From NCBI GenBank assembly GCA_964561545.1, contig CAZLQF010000004.1, positions 62,001 through 126,000 of the forward strand: a DNA stretch of 64,000 bases, given 5' to 3'. The stretch is from CAZLQF01 sp964561545. GTDB lineage: Bacteria > Bacteroidota > Bacteroidia > CAILMK01 > CAYYUA01. Every line of letters starts with the position of its first letter. The first letter of the stretch is position 1. A model generated the notes under the pieces. It made no database searches. It was not told the DNA's origin and worked only from the letters and a program-made list of their open reading frames with translations. The position numbers and the translations under genes are program-made. Positions 54,147-63,254 of this stretch are shown here, piece by piece.

Positions 54147-54707
54147 TTATCCATTGTAAGTAGACATCGTCTTATCGATCCCTTGAAAAGCAAAGTCCTT
54201 AATAGCTGCTACTGCGTTGGTGATGGGTGCTTTTAATGTGTTGAGTTCTTCATCAGACCATTTCCCAAGTACATGGTCAACTTGCTTGCCCCTTGCAAAT
54301 TCATCCCCAATGCCAATGCGCAACCGTGGAAAATCCTGTGTTTGGATGGTATCAATAATGTTCTTTAGCCCATTGTGGCCACCATCTCCGCCTTTCTTTT
54401 TCAATCTGATTTTGCCTAAGGGAAGCGCCAAATCATCTGTGATGATTAATATTTGTTGAGGAGGAATATTGAGTTCGTGCATCCAGTACCTCACAGCCTT
54501 GCCACTTAGATTCACAAGGGTGGTAGGTTTGATGCAGTAAAGATAGCGGTTTTTGATCTTATGTTCACCATAATAGGCATGGCGTGCAAGCTCAAAGCTA
54601 AAATTGGATGCCTCCGCAAAAGCATCCAATACCTTAAATCCTATATTGTGCCTGGTGTTTTCGTATTCAGGTCCAACGTTTCCTAAGCCAACGATCAGGT
54701 ATTTCAT
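54147..54707 (-). CDS. pth: peptidyl-tRNA hydrolase
   Basis: The 186-residue protein has GLGNVGPEYENTRHNIGF (catalytic His20 with Asn), the middle LVNLSGKAVRYW block and DDLALPLGKIRLKKKGGDGGHNGLK (catalytic Asp; split). It releases tRNA from peptidyl-tRNAs that drop off the ribosome. It lies downstream of rplY and prs on the same strand, an order common in Bacteroidota. Confidence 0.96.
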   Translation of the reverse strand: MKYLIVGLGNVGPEYENTRHNIGFKVLDAFAEASNFSFELARHAYYGEHKIKNRYLYCIKPTTLVNLSGKAVRYWMHELNIPPQQILIITDDLALPLGKIRLKKKGGDGGHNGLKNIIDTIQTQDFPRLRIGIGDEFARGKQVDHVLGKWSDEELNTLKAPITNAVAAIKDFAFQGIDKTMSTYNG

Positions 54708-54862
54708 GCGGAGCTCAATTTAATGGCGTCTAAATGCTGGTTTAGTTATAAGGACCTGATACCCTTACCTTGTTTCAAGAAGCAAAGCTTACAATTTGAA
54801 TCAACCTATCCGAAAAATTGATACTTTGCTTGAAGCTACTTTTGAATAATGATTAGGTGATT

Positions 54863-55504
54863 TTACGCTTCACTTTCAGAATCTTCTTCACCTTCTTCAG
54901 TAACTTCAGGTTCTCCTTCAGTACCTTCCACTTCTTCTTCCGTTAATGCCATTTTCTTGCCTTTGGGAAGTTGTACCATGGCAATGGTGACTTGTTCGTT
55001 CATGTCAACGGTTAGGCCTGAGAAAGACAGATCTCTAACTTTTATAGAACCACCCAACTTTAATTTGGAAACGTCTATTTCTAAATGTTCAGGGATGTCT
55101 TTTACTTTTCCCTTGATTTTTAATTTCCTAACAGGCTTAAAAAGGCGACCACCATCTCTAACCCCTTTTGCCGTTCCTGTAAAGAAAAGTGGAATTTCTA
55201 TGGTAACCTCTTTTTCATCATCTACTTTAAGGAAGTCAATATGTTGCACTTCGTCTGATATGGGATGAAATTCAGCATCTTGTATGATGGCCTCATGTTT
55301 TTTTCCATCTATCATCAAATTAATTTTATAAACATCAGGCGTAAACGTCACTTGTTTTACATCATTAAGAAAGCTGTAAAAGTGAACATTCTCTTGGTTG
55401 CCACCATATAGTACACAAGGGATGAGGCCTTGATCCCTTAATTTGGTGGCATCGCTTTTACCAAAGTTTTGTCGCTCTTCGCCTTTTATTGTTTTTAATT
55501 TCAT
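54863..55504 (-). CDS. rplY: 50S ribosomal protein bL25, long Ctc/TL5 form
   Basis: The 213-residue protein has the 5S rRNA-binding L25 domain (about 1-92, beginning with RQNFGKSDATKLRDQGLIPCVLYGG; split) and a second beta domain (about 95-180, IPLFFTGTAKGVRDGG), then an acidic tail (183-213) rich in Glu. This is the Ctc (general stress-type) length rather than the 94-residue E. coli form. A -7 element lies 22 bases upstream of its start. Confidence 0.95.
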   Translation of the reverse strand: MKLKTIKGEERQNFGKSDATKLRDQGLIPCVLYGGNQENVHFYSFLNDVKQVTFTPDVYKINLMIDGKKHEAIIQDAEFHPISDEVQHIDFLKVDDEKEVTIEIPLFFTGTAKGVRDGGRLFKPVRKLKIKGKVKDIPEHLEIDVSKLKLGGSIKVRDLSFSGLTVDMNEQVTIAMVQLPKGKKMALTEEEVEGTEGEPEVTEEGEEDSESEA

Positions 55505-55526
55505 TGTTTAACTTTATTTTGGAGTG

Positions 55527-55534
55527 CAAATATA
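55527..55534 (-). promoter_or_regulatory. -7 promoter element of rplY
   Basis: TATATTTG followed by CA on the minus strand, 22 bases upstream of the start. No clear -33 element. Confidence 0.5.
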
Positions 55535-55604
55535 GATATTTTTTAAAAGCAGCCTAAATTCTCCGAATTAATAATTAGAATTCTAAGGCTCCTGTTATAG
55601 AGCA

Positions 55605-56576
55605 TTAAAAATTTAAATCTTGCTGGTAGGAATCGTACATCTGGAAAAGGGAACTTATAGAACCATGCTCATAAACATTACGAATTGCATTCGCAAAAAG
55701 GTTAGCAGTAGACAAAGATTTAATTTTCGATGACTTTTGCTTGATGGGAATGGTATCGCAAACCACAAGTTCGCTTAAGGAAGATTCTTCAATGTGTTCA
55801 TAAGCTTTTCCTGATAGTATGGGGTGCGTAATACAAGCTCTTACGGACTTGGCACCTTTTTCCATGATCATGTCAGCGGCCCTCCTAAGCGTACCTCCGG
55901 TATCGATAATATCATCCACCATTATCACATTTTTATCCTGAACATCACCAATTAAGTTCATGCCTTTTATTTGGTTGGCTTGCTTCCGGATCTTATCACA
56001 TATGACCAAATCAGCATCCAGCTCATCGGCAAATTGGCGAGCTCTTTTTACGCCACCAATGTCGGGGGAAGCTATGGTGATGTTATCAATATCAAGGCTT
56101 TTGATGTAAGGAAGGAAAATTACGGAAGCATCCAGATGATCAACTGGAATGTCAAAAAAACCCTGAATTTGATCAGCGTGTAAATCCATGGTCATCAAAC
56201 GGCTTGCACCAGCTGAAGAAATAAGGTTGGCAACCATTTTTGATGCGATAGAAACACGCGGTTTGTCCTTACGGTCTTGACGGGCATAACCATAGTAAGG
56301 GACAACCGCTGAAATGTAATGAGCAGAAGCCCTTTTGGCTGCATCGATCATCATTAACAACTCCATCAAGTTTTGGTCAGGGCTAAACGTAGATTGGATA
56401 AGGAAAATATCACAACCTCTTACAGTCTCCGTAAAGTAGGGCTCAATTTCTCCGTCACTGAATTCATCTACGTGCACATCGCCCAAAGGTTTGCCAAAGC
56501 TCTCAGAAATACTTTGGGCTAAGTTATGGCTGCTTCGCCCAGAAAAAATTTTAACCGGATTAAATCTAGATGGCAT
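55605..56576 (-). CDS. prs: ribose-phosphate pyrophosphokinase
   Basis: The 323-residue protein has the PRPP synthetase hallmarks: YYGYARQDRKDKPR, DLHADQIQGFFDIPVDHL, and the PRPP loop VDDIIDTGGTL. It makes phosphoribosyl pyrophosphate from ribose 5-phosphate and ATP for nucleotide, His and Trp synthesis. It begins 31 bases after a tRNA-Gln gene on the same strand and very likely shares its promoter. Confidence 0.97.
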   Translation of the reverse strand: MPSRFNPVKIFSGRSSHNLAQSISESFGKPLGDVHVDEFSDGEIEPYFTETVRGCDIFLIQSTFSPDQNLMELLMMIDAAKRASAHYISAVVPYYGYARQDRKDKPRVSIASKMVANLISSAGASRLMTMDLHADQIQGFFDIPVDHLDASVIFLPYIKSLDIDNITIASPDIGGVKRARQFADELDADLVICDKIRKQANQIKGMNLIGDVQDKNVIMVDDIIDTGGTLRRAADMIMEKGAKSVRACITHPILSGKAYEHIEESSLSELVVCDTIPIKQKSSKIKSLSTANLFANAIRNVYEHGSISSLFQMYDSYQQDLNF

Positions 56577-56607
56577 ACCGCATCATCCTATTGGAAGGTG
56601 AAAAATG

Positions 56608-56680
56608 TTGTCCGGCCAGGGCTCGAACCTGGACTCTTCAGGACCAAAACCTGACGTGTTGCCACTTACACCACCGGACA
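56608..56680 (-). tRNA. tRNA-Gln (anticodon TTG)
   Basis: The minus strand folds as a complete cloverleaf: acceptor TGTCCGG/CCGGACA, anticodon stem TCAGG/CCTGA with loop TTTTGGT (anticodon TTG at 56645-56647), and T arm CCAGG-TTCGAGC-CCTGG. The discriminator base is A at 56608. CCA is not encoded. It sits between a strong promoter and prs. Confidence 0.97.
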
Positions 56681-56692
56681 TTTTTGCCGGGG

Positions 56693-56724
56693 CAAATATA
56701 GATGTTCAGTTATTTCATTCCAAA
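56693..56724 (-). promoter_or_regulatory. promoter of tRNA-Gln and probably prs
   Basis: On the minus strand: TTTG (56721-56724), 20 bases, TATATTTG (56693-56700), ending 12 bases before the tRNA. It is the best consensus promoter in the window. Confidence 0.72.
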
Positions 56725-56961
56725 AATGCCAATCGAAATTTTAAACTTTTTTTAATTAAGTTTTATTCAAGCTGAATCGTCTGGCTTTAAGGGAATTGAC
56801 AACGTTTTTTAAAATTAGATAGGTTGGGTTTTTATTGTAATAAGAAGGCCAATTGAGGTTTAATAGTCAATCAAATACCTGTTTAGGTCGTATTAATCTT
56901 TTAATGGTTAGGCTTTGCTATCGCTGGGTTCTCTTTTGAAAAAAGTACTGTTGATCAAGAA

Positions 56962-57942
56962 TTAAGATTGGTAATAGTCCTTAAGAATTTCATCCATGAC
57001 CCAATTGATCCTTGCAGCAGATTCAGCGTTGGAAGGAAAATCAATTTCTCTTTGTAATCCTTTCACCACTTGTTCTATGAAGGGTTGTTCTATATGGCCC
57101 GGTTGAGTATAAGTTAGCTCTTCACGTTTATTATTGTTTTCTAAAATTAGTGGGGCTGTACCATGATTGGCAAAGGTTAATCGACCCTTGGATCCAAAAA
57201 TAGTGTTGGTATCGAGGTAATTTTGGGTGTTAAAACACCAGTTGCCTGTTCCAATTACGCCATTGGCAAATTGGAAAGTAGCGGATACCGAATCTTCAGC
57301 CTCAGATATTTTTGCTTGGTTGGTGACTTGCGAAGTTACCCTTTGAACCGGGCCAAAACAAAAATCCAATACATCAATAAGGTGGCAAGCTAAATCAACA
57401 AACAAGCCACCACCAGAAATTTCGGGATTAATGCGCCATGGAAGTTCTTGACCAACAGCAGGAGCTGGTTTTACAAGAATAGTAGCAAAACTCCTCACTT
57501 CACCAATGCTACCATTATCGATAACTTCCTTGATCTTAAGGAATTTGGGCAAGGCTCTTCTATAATAAGCTACATATAAAGGCGTGCTTGTTGTTTGCAT
57601 GGTTTCTATCATTTCAAGGCATTCTTGGTAATTCCTCCCCATGGGTTTTTCTACGTAAACGGGTTTACCCGCTTTTAGGCATGCTATTGCTTGAGACTTA
57701 TGATATGCCGGAGGTGTGGCTATATATACAGCATCAATTTCAGGATCCTTGATTAAATCGCTTGCATCATCGTAGTATTTGGGCACTCCATGTCGCTCAG
57801 CATAATCTTTAGCTAAATTGGTATTTCGCCTCATTACAGCATAAAGTTGGGAATTAGATACTTTGTAAAAAGCTGGACCGCTTTTTTTTTCGGTTACATT
57901 CCCACATCCAAGGATGCCCCATTTGATGGATTTCGATTTCAT
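56962..57942 (-). CDS. Gfo/Idh/MocA family oxidoreductase
   Basis: The 326-residue protein has an N-terminal NAD(P) Rossmann motif GILGCGNVTEKKSGPAF and the family VYVEKPMGRNY motif (Lys of EKP), then the alpha/beta substrate domain with GGGLFVDLACHLIDVLDF (His). Such enzymes oxidise or reduce sugar or inositol hydroxyls. No sugar-metabolism genes flank it. The substrate is unknown. Confidence 0.92.
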   Translation of the reverse strand: MKSKSIKWGILGCGNVTEKKSGPAFYKVSNSQLYAVMRRNTNLAKDYAERHGVPKYYDDASDLIKDPEIDAVYIATPPAYHKSQAIACLKAGKPVYVEKPMGRNYQECLEMIETMQTTSTPLYVAYYRRALPKFLKIKEVIDNGSIGEVRSFATILVKPAPAVGQELPWRINPEISGGGLFVDLACHLIDVLDFCFGPVQRVTSQVTNQAKISEAEDSVSATFQFANGVIGTGNWCFNTQNYLDTNTIFGSKGRLTFANHGTAPLILENNNKREELTYTQPGHIEQPFIEQVVKGLQREIDFPSNAESAARINWVMDEILKDYYQS

Positions 57943-58184
57943 AGTTCAGATTTTCCTTTGAGAAAAATAGGAAGACCAGTAAATAAGCATTAAGCTAATT
58001 TATTTTTAACGGTCAAACATATCAGTTTTGATTAAATATTAAGCCTCAAAACAGATTCCAAAAATACTGAATCAATTATTACCAATTTTAAATTTTGAGT
58101 GGTCAATATTTAAGCAATCAGCCTAAAATGGTGCATTATCGATTTAAACAAGTAACCATTCGAGCAATAATTACTGGTCTCAGG

Positions 58185-58766
58185 TTATTGCTTGTTGTAA
58201 GTATGTGTTTTTGCATATTCATTGTTAATGCGCATAAGCAGAACAATATCAACAAAAGCATGGGCTGTAATAGCAGCTACCAAGCCAATTTGTTGGTATA
58301 AATACCCAAAGCCTGCAGCGATAAACACCATCAAGACTCCATATATACTTAACCGCCAATTATTGGGATTAAGGTAGCCATGTAAAGCGACAAATATAAG
58401 CGCAGCCCACCAAATACCCATCAAAGGTTGTAGCGAAGCCCTGAATAAGACTTCTTCTCCAACCCCCGCACAAATAGATATGAACACGATATCTTTAGTA
58501 TTAAAGGTAAACCCTCCTAAAAACGGTACAAAAAAATTTTTAACGGATACCATGAATTTACTTTCAATAAGCTTCCAGGCAAGCAATGCGCTTACAGTGC
58601 CATATCCAGCTCCAATTAATAACTGAGAAATTATGGAGAAGTTACCATTAAAAGCTTCTATTAACGACCTTCCAAGAGAAAAATGATTCACAATCCAGCC
58701 TATCGCTATAAAAATTAGTAGGGACCCTAATGCTAACTGGTTAATTTGTCTTTTTTTGACTTTCAA
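58185..58766 (-). CDS. CPBP family intramembrane glutamic protease
   Basis: The 193-residue protein has about six membrane helices and the three CPBP (Abi/CAAX protease) motifs: Glu104-Glu105 with Arg109 (GEEVLFR), Phe126 to His129 (FVALH), and His169 to Asp173 (HAFVD). The family includes CAAX-type proteases and bacteriocin self-immunity proteins. The only start is a TTG at 58764-58766, directly behind an in-frame stop. It lies downstream of an XRE regulator on the same strand, separated by a terminator-like hairpin. Confidence 0.88.
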   Translation of the reverse strand: MKVKKRQINQLALGSLLIFIAIGWIVNHFSLGRSLIEAFNGNFSIISQLLIGAGYGTVSALLAWKLIESKFMVSVKNFFVPFLGGFTFNTKDIVFISICAGVGEEVLFRASLQPLMGIWWAALIFVALHGYLNPNNWRLSIYGVLMVFIAAGFGYLYQQIGLVAAITAHAFVDIVLLMRINNEYAKTHTYNKQ

Positions 58767-58824
58767 TAGTTAATGCTTGAGATTGGATATTTATAACAAA
58801 CGATTCCAGGAGATATACATATAA

Positions 58825-58855
58825 AAATAGCGCTGAACATGGTCCAACGCTATTT
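58825..58855 (-). terminator. hairpin after the XRE regulator gene
   Basis: AAATAGCG (58825-58832) and CGCTATTT (58848-58855) are perfect arms. On the minus strand the stem is followed by T-rich sequence. It probably ends the XRE regulator transcript. Confidence 0.6.
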
Positions 58856-58884
58856 ATATTACATTTAGAAATGTTGGTTTTGTT

Positions 58885-59307
58885 TTAACGACTTCGTTTA
58901 AGCATGTCAATCAGGACATTCTGATTTTCAATAATCTTATCTTGCTTGTTTTTGGTGTCCTGAACAGCTTTTAACCTTTTCTCACAATCATTTAATTTGC
59001 GGGTAAGAATTTCATTTTCCTCCTCTTTATTGTCTTCTTCCAACATATCACCTTCACCAGTCATAAGCCATGACCATCTTACGCCACTAATTTTAATGAT
59101 TTTATTTAGCAGAGGAATAGTGGGAAAAGTATTGCCATTTTCTATGTTTGAAAAGTGACTTTGCGGAATTTCCAAACGTTTAGATAATTTGGTTTGATTT
59201 TCACCATAAACGCGATGACGAATTTGCTTAATTCGATTCCCCAATTCTTGTTTGTACTGCTTAATTTCTGGTGTGTGGGTTTTGCCTCTACCTTTTTTTA
59301 CTACCAT
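58885..59307 (-). CDS. XRE-family helix-turn-helix regulator with C-terminal coiled coil
   Basis: The 140-residue protein has a basic N-terminal arm, an HTH domain (about 20-80: LGNRIKQIRHRV, TKLSKRLEIPQSHFSNIENG, GVRWSWLMTGEGDML, resembling phage CI-type repressors) and a C-terminal coiled coil (about 95-136) that should dimerise. There is no peptidase or ligand domain. The 679 bases upstream are AT-rich with direct ATTGTTT repeats just before the start, which could be an autoregulatory site. Confidence 0.85.
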   Translation of the reverse strand: MVVKKGRGKTHTPEIKQYKQELGNRIKQIRHRVYGENQTKLSKRLEIPQSHFSNIENGNTFPTIPLLNKIIKISGVRWSWLMTGEGDMLEEDNKEEENEILTRKLNDCEKRLKAVQDTKNKQDKIIENQNVLIDMLKRSR

Positions 59308-59986
59308 TTTAATGTATTGTTTTTATTGTTTAACCTGAAATATACTTAGTGGGTCTTAAAAAAATTACTATATTTTTACTTTTGACCTTGTTTTATAAAA
59401 TAACATTGCAAAATTATAAAAGTTTCTAATTTAATGGAAATGCTTAAACAATTTTAGCTGTAAAAATTGATAAGGCTTATTTATTTTTAAGTTGTATAGC
59501 ATTAAAACAGTTTTTTGATAAATAGTTATTAACACAGAATTTTTGCTTTAATTTTTATCTCCCAATGTAAAGGATATTCAAAGAACATTTTTGAGAATGT
59601 CTTTCATAACCTTTCTATTGATTAAAAATAAAGGTACTTGTTTGTAAATGACTGACTATTTTTAAGAAAAACAGGTGATAGATCACTATCAAGGTTATAT
59701 GATAAATTATTCACCCCATTTTTTATCTATACTTGAAGAATTAACTCTTCTCAATAAAGTATTAGCATGGGTGGAAGTTTTATTAAACCTGTAATTTCAA
59801 AAAGTACCCATATCCCGCTTCTAAGCCATTAAATCATTTGAAATATAACTAAATGCGATTATGTTTTTTCCTCATCAATATTTACAATGCTCATCAAAAA
59901 CTGAACCAAACTAATTAAAATAAACCTTTATTAGGTTTTTAGTGAACCGCAATATTTGTTGAAATTTGCCCCAAAACATTTAAAGT
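59308..59986. other. 679-base AT-rich divergent region
   Basis: The longest non-coding stretch in the window separates the XRE regulator from pheT. Its AT content is visibly higher than the flanks. Two ATTGTTT copies lie immediately upstream of the regulator start. I see no tRNA, repeat array or credible small gene; the longest ATG frames have about 20 codons. Confidence 0.55.
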
Positions 59987-62413
59987 ATGAAAGTCTCCTA
60001 CAATTGGTTGGGTCAATATATTAGACATGAAAAGCCTGTTGAAGCTATAGCTGATGTTTTAACAAATACTGGACTCGAAGTTGAGGAGACAGCCTACTTT
60101 ACCACCATGCCCGCTCAGTTAAAAGATGTAATTGTTGGCTATGTGGAACATTTGGATGCCCACCCTGATGCTGATAAATTAGTGGTTACCAAAGTTGATA
60201 CCGGAGCCAATGAATCAAGCCAGATCATTTGCGGAGCTCCGAATGTGGCCAAAGGTCAAAAAGTACCAATAGCACAGGTTGGTACCAAACTTACCAATGT
60301 TTATGGCGAGGAGGTTAATATAAAAAAAGCCAAGATAAGGGGGGTTGAATCCCAAGGCATGATCTGCTCAGCGGATGAACTTGGGTTAGGTGCAGATCAA
60401 TCGGGCATTTTGGTTTTAGATGAAAAAGCTGAAATCGGAAAGCCACTTTCTGACTTATTTAGTCAATACGAGGATCATGTTTTTGAAATTGGATTGACCC
60501 CCAATCGTACCGATGCCATGGGTCACATAGGAGTGGCAAGAGATATTGCTGCAGTTTTAGACCTGGATTTAACATATCCTTCTGTTGAGGATATCAATAC
60601 AAACCATGCGGATCAAAAAGCAACTTCAATAACTATTGAAAATTCACAGGATTGTCCCAGATATTCAGGGATTGTTTTAAATGACTTGAAAATAGAAGAG
60701 TCCCCGAAATGGTTGCAAAATAAACTAAAAGCAGTTGGGCTGAATCCGGTTAACAATGTAGTTGATGTTACCAATTATGTTTTAATGGAAACCGGCCATC
60801 CCTTGCATGCATTTGATTGGGATAAAATTGATGGGCAGCAGGTTTATATAGGTCGGTCTCAACCCGGAGATCAGTTTACCACATTAGATGGCCATCAACA
60901 TGACTTAGATGGTAAAGAGCTTATGATATGGGATTCCAAAAAGCCCATTGCCATGGCTGGGATTATGGGTGGCGCTAATTCCGGTGTAGAAGCCAATACA
61001 ACCACCATATTCCTGGAAAGTGCTTGTTTTGATTCGGTTACCATTCGAAAAGCCGCCAATTACCACCAAATAATGACCGATGCATCGTTTCGCTTTGAAA
61101 GGGGTGCCGATCCCAACATTACGGTGTATGCCCTTAAAAGAGCAGTTCAGTTATTGAAATCAATTAGTGGGGCAACCATTGCCTCGTCTTTATATGATGA
61201 ATATCCCAATGTGAGCATGGGGCAGGAGGTTTTTTTGAATTTGGAATACGTCAGAAAATTATTGGGAGAAAGCATTCCCAAGGCGGAGGTCATAAGGATT
61301 TTGAAAAGGTTGGAAATTAAAATAGAAGACCAAACGGAAGACACCCTTAAACTCAGGGTCCCAAGTTTTCGCGCTGATGTGTACAGGCCTGTAGACGTGG
61401 TAGAGGAACTGATCCGAATTTACTCGCTTAATTCAATTGAACCAGGCCATAAACTCAATGCTCCCATCAACAATCACCCTGAAAAAAAACGCGAGCAGTT
61501 CCTTTATAGGATTGGCCAATATTTAAGTGACAATGGGTTTTATGAAATGGTAAACCAGCCCTTTGGCGACCAAGAATGGGTTAAACAATACATGCCCTCT
61601 TTATCTGATCATGTGGTACCAATTTATAACCCATTGAGTAAGCAGGAAAACTGTATGCATGCTGATCTTTTATTAACTGGACTGAGATTAGTAGAATACA
61701 ACCTTAACCGAGGTAATGGCAACCTTCGCCTTTTTGAAATGGGGAGGACTTATCAAAAATTTAATAAGAATATCCAAGAGTCACCGGTTTTAGGGCTGTG
61801 GATTGCAGGTGATTTTAACGCACCTCATTGGTATAGCAATTCCCAAAAAATGGATTTTTACTATTTAAAAGGGATCATTTACCATTTACTAAATCTCGGG
61901 GGAATGGGGAAATTTGAGGAGACGGCAATTGAAGAACACGATTATTTTGAAAACGGTTTAACGTTCAATGCTTTAAATGGAGAACAAATAGGGCAGGTAG
62001 GCACTGTGGATACCGCATTATTAAAAGCGTTCGGGATCAAGGAAACCGTATTTTATGCTCAGATGAACCTTCAGTCTATAATAAACAATTACGAGCAATT
62101 TATTCCTCAATTTAGGGCTATTAGTAAGTACCCTGCCATTACTCGGGACCTTTCTATGATTTTAGAACCAGAAGTTAACTTTAAGCAAATTAAGCATTGT
62201 ATTTATTCAGTTGAACACCAAGGGCTTTTACGAGACATTTGGGTTTTTGATGTTTACAAGGGCGAAAAACTTAAGGAAGGTAAGAAGTCCTATGCCGTTC
62301 GTTTGATGTTCAGGGATGAAAGCAAAACCCTTAAGGATGAGACTGTTGATGGAATCATGGAAGCAGTAATTAAGAATTTACAAAAAGAAATTAACCTGGA
62401 AATCAGGAAATAA
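59987..62413 (+). CDS. pheT: phenylalanyl-tRNA synthetase beta subunit
   Basis: The 808-residue protein has an N-terminal tRNA-binding domain (about 40-150, VTKVDTGANESSQIICGAPNV; split), B3/B4 editing domain (about 210-390, MAGIMGGANSGV), B5 (about 405-475), the core (about 490-690) and FDX-ACB anticodon-binding domain (about 715-806, FRAISKYPAITRDLSMIL). It pairs with PheS, which is not in the window, to charge tRNA-Phe. It is followed by a ZapB-like gene and zapA. Confidence 0.97.
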   Translation: MKVSYNWLGQYIRHEKPVEAIADVLTNTGLEVEETAYFTTMPAQLKDVIVGYVEHLDAHPDADKLVVTKVDTGANESSQIICGAPNVAKGQKVPIAQVGTKLTNVYGEEVNIKKAKIRGVESQGMICSADELGLGADQSGILVLDEKAEIGKPLSDLFSQYEDHVFEIGLTPNRTDAMGHIGVARDIAAVLDLDLTYPSVEDINTNHADQKATSITIENSQDCPRYSGIVLNDLKIEESPKWLQNKLKAVGLNPVNNVVDVTNYVLMETGHPLHAFDWDKIDGQQVYIGRSQPGDQFTTLDGHQHDLDGKELMIWDSKKPIAMAGIMGGANSGVEANTTTIFLESACFDSVTIRKAANYHQIMTDASFRFERGADPNITVYALKRAVQLLKSISGATIASSLYDEYPNVSMGQEVFLNLEYVRKLLGESIPKAEVIRILKRLEIKIEDQTEDTLKLRVPSFRADVYRPVDVVEELIRIYSLNSIEPGHKLNAPINNHPEKKREQFLYRIGQYLSDNGFYEMVNQPFGDQEWVKQYMPSLSDHVVPIYNPLSKQENCMHADLLLTGLRLVEYNLNRGNGNLRLFEMGRTYQKFNKNIQESPVLGLWIAGDFNAPHWYSNSQKMDFYYLKGIIYHLLNLGGMGKFEETAIEEHDYFENGLTFNALNGEQIGQVGTVDTALLKAFGIKETVFYAQMNLQSIINNYEQFIPQFRAISKYPAITRDLSMILEPEVNFKQIKHCIYSVEHQGLLRDIWVFDVYKGEKLKEGKKSYAVRLMFRDESKTLKDETVDGIMEAVIKNLQKEINLEIRK

Positions 62414-62524
62414 AGACTTTTTTTAATCTTCTTTTTTTTTACTAACTAAGTAAACCAAGATATTTATTAAATTCGATTTTTCTACCTCGGCATGTAATGT
62501 ATAAATCATGGCATTATTAATTTG

Positions 62525-62809
62525 ATGAAAGTGGAGTATAAACTTGACAACATATACGAAAGAGCAAAGGAGCTTGTAAATGAAAATGAGCACCTCAAAG
62601 AGGAAAATGCATCATTACGTCAAGAAAATGAGCAGCTTTCCAAGGAAGTTCAGGAATTAAAAACACAGGTTCAGGTTTTGGAAAATAAAAAACTAAATTT
62701 GCAAACTGCCGAGCATATAGTGAACACCAAGAACAAAAAAGAAATTAAACAACAAATTGACCATTATATAAGAGATATTGACCGATGTATTGAAAAGTTA
62801 AAAAGCTAA
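62525..62809 (+). CDS. ZapB-like coiled-coil protein
   Basis: From ATG 62525 the protein has 94 residues and is almost entirely a heptad coiled coil (about 15-60, NEHLKEENASLRQENEQLSK, with no Pro), followed by a short charged helix. A TTG at 62522 would add one Met. It starts 12 bases before zapA, so the pair is co-transcribed. By size and partner it resembles division-associated ZapB, but the sequence itself does not prove it. Confidence 0.7.
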   Translation: MKVEYKLDNIYERAKELVNENEHLKEENASLRQENEQLSKEVQELKTQVQVLENKKLNLQTAEHIVNTKNKKEIKQQIDHYIRDIDRCIEKLKS

Positions 62810-62821
62810 TTACTCTACAGA

Positions 62822-63115
62822 ATGAGTCAAAAAGTATCTATAAAAGTCAACATTGCTGACAGAATCTTTCCGCTCACTGTAGGATTAGAGGAAGAGGTGT
62901 ATGTTCGGGAGGCGGCTAAAAAGTTAAATGATAAAATCAATAATTATAAAAAGGATTTTGCCGTTGAAGATAAGCAGGTTTTACTTTCAATGTGCGCTTT
63001 AGAATTTGCCACAGAGGTAGCCAAGTTTCAAAGTAAGACCTGGATAGAAGACGATGGTGTATCGAAAAAGATCAACGAAATAAGTGACCTTTTAAATGGA
63101 GATCAAGGTTACTAA
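62822..63115 (+). CDS. zapA: cell division protein ZapA
   Basis: The 97-residue protein has the ZapA core: KVNIADRIFPLTVGLEEE near residue 8, EAAKKLNDKINNY, then the coiled-coil C-terminus. ZapA crosslinks FtsZ filaments at the Z-ring. It lies between a ZapB-like gene and rny, with a long hairpin between it and rny. Confidence 0.9.
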   Translation: MSQKVSIKVNIADRIFPLTVGLEEEVYVREAAKKLNDKINNYKKDFAVEDKQVLLSMCALEFATEVAKFQSKTWIEDDGVSKKINEISDLLNGDQGY

Positions 63116-63152
63116 AGCAATCCTTCAATAATTTACGGATTAATACATTTAG

Positions 63153-63225
63153 CCGCAACCGATTTTTAAAAGTAGTGAAATGTAATAAGCTTTGGCTACT
63201 TTTCAAGAATTGATTGCGGTTTTTT
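63153..63225 (+). terminator. long hairpin between zapA and rny, probable terminator
   Basis: CCGCAA (63153-63158) pairs with TTGCGG (63214-63219); an 8-base middle stretch pairs with one G-U or two; AAAAGTAG (63168-63175) pairs with CTACTTTT (63196-63203), leaving a 20-base loop. Six T follow (63220-63225). It could end the zapA transcript or be a short structured RNA. Confidence 0.6.
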
Positions 63226-63254
63226 ATTGTATAACAAAATAAATTAAAATATAA

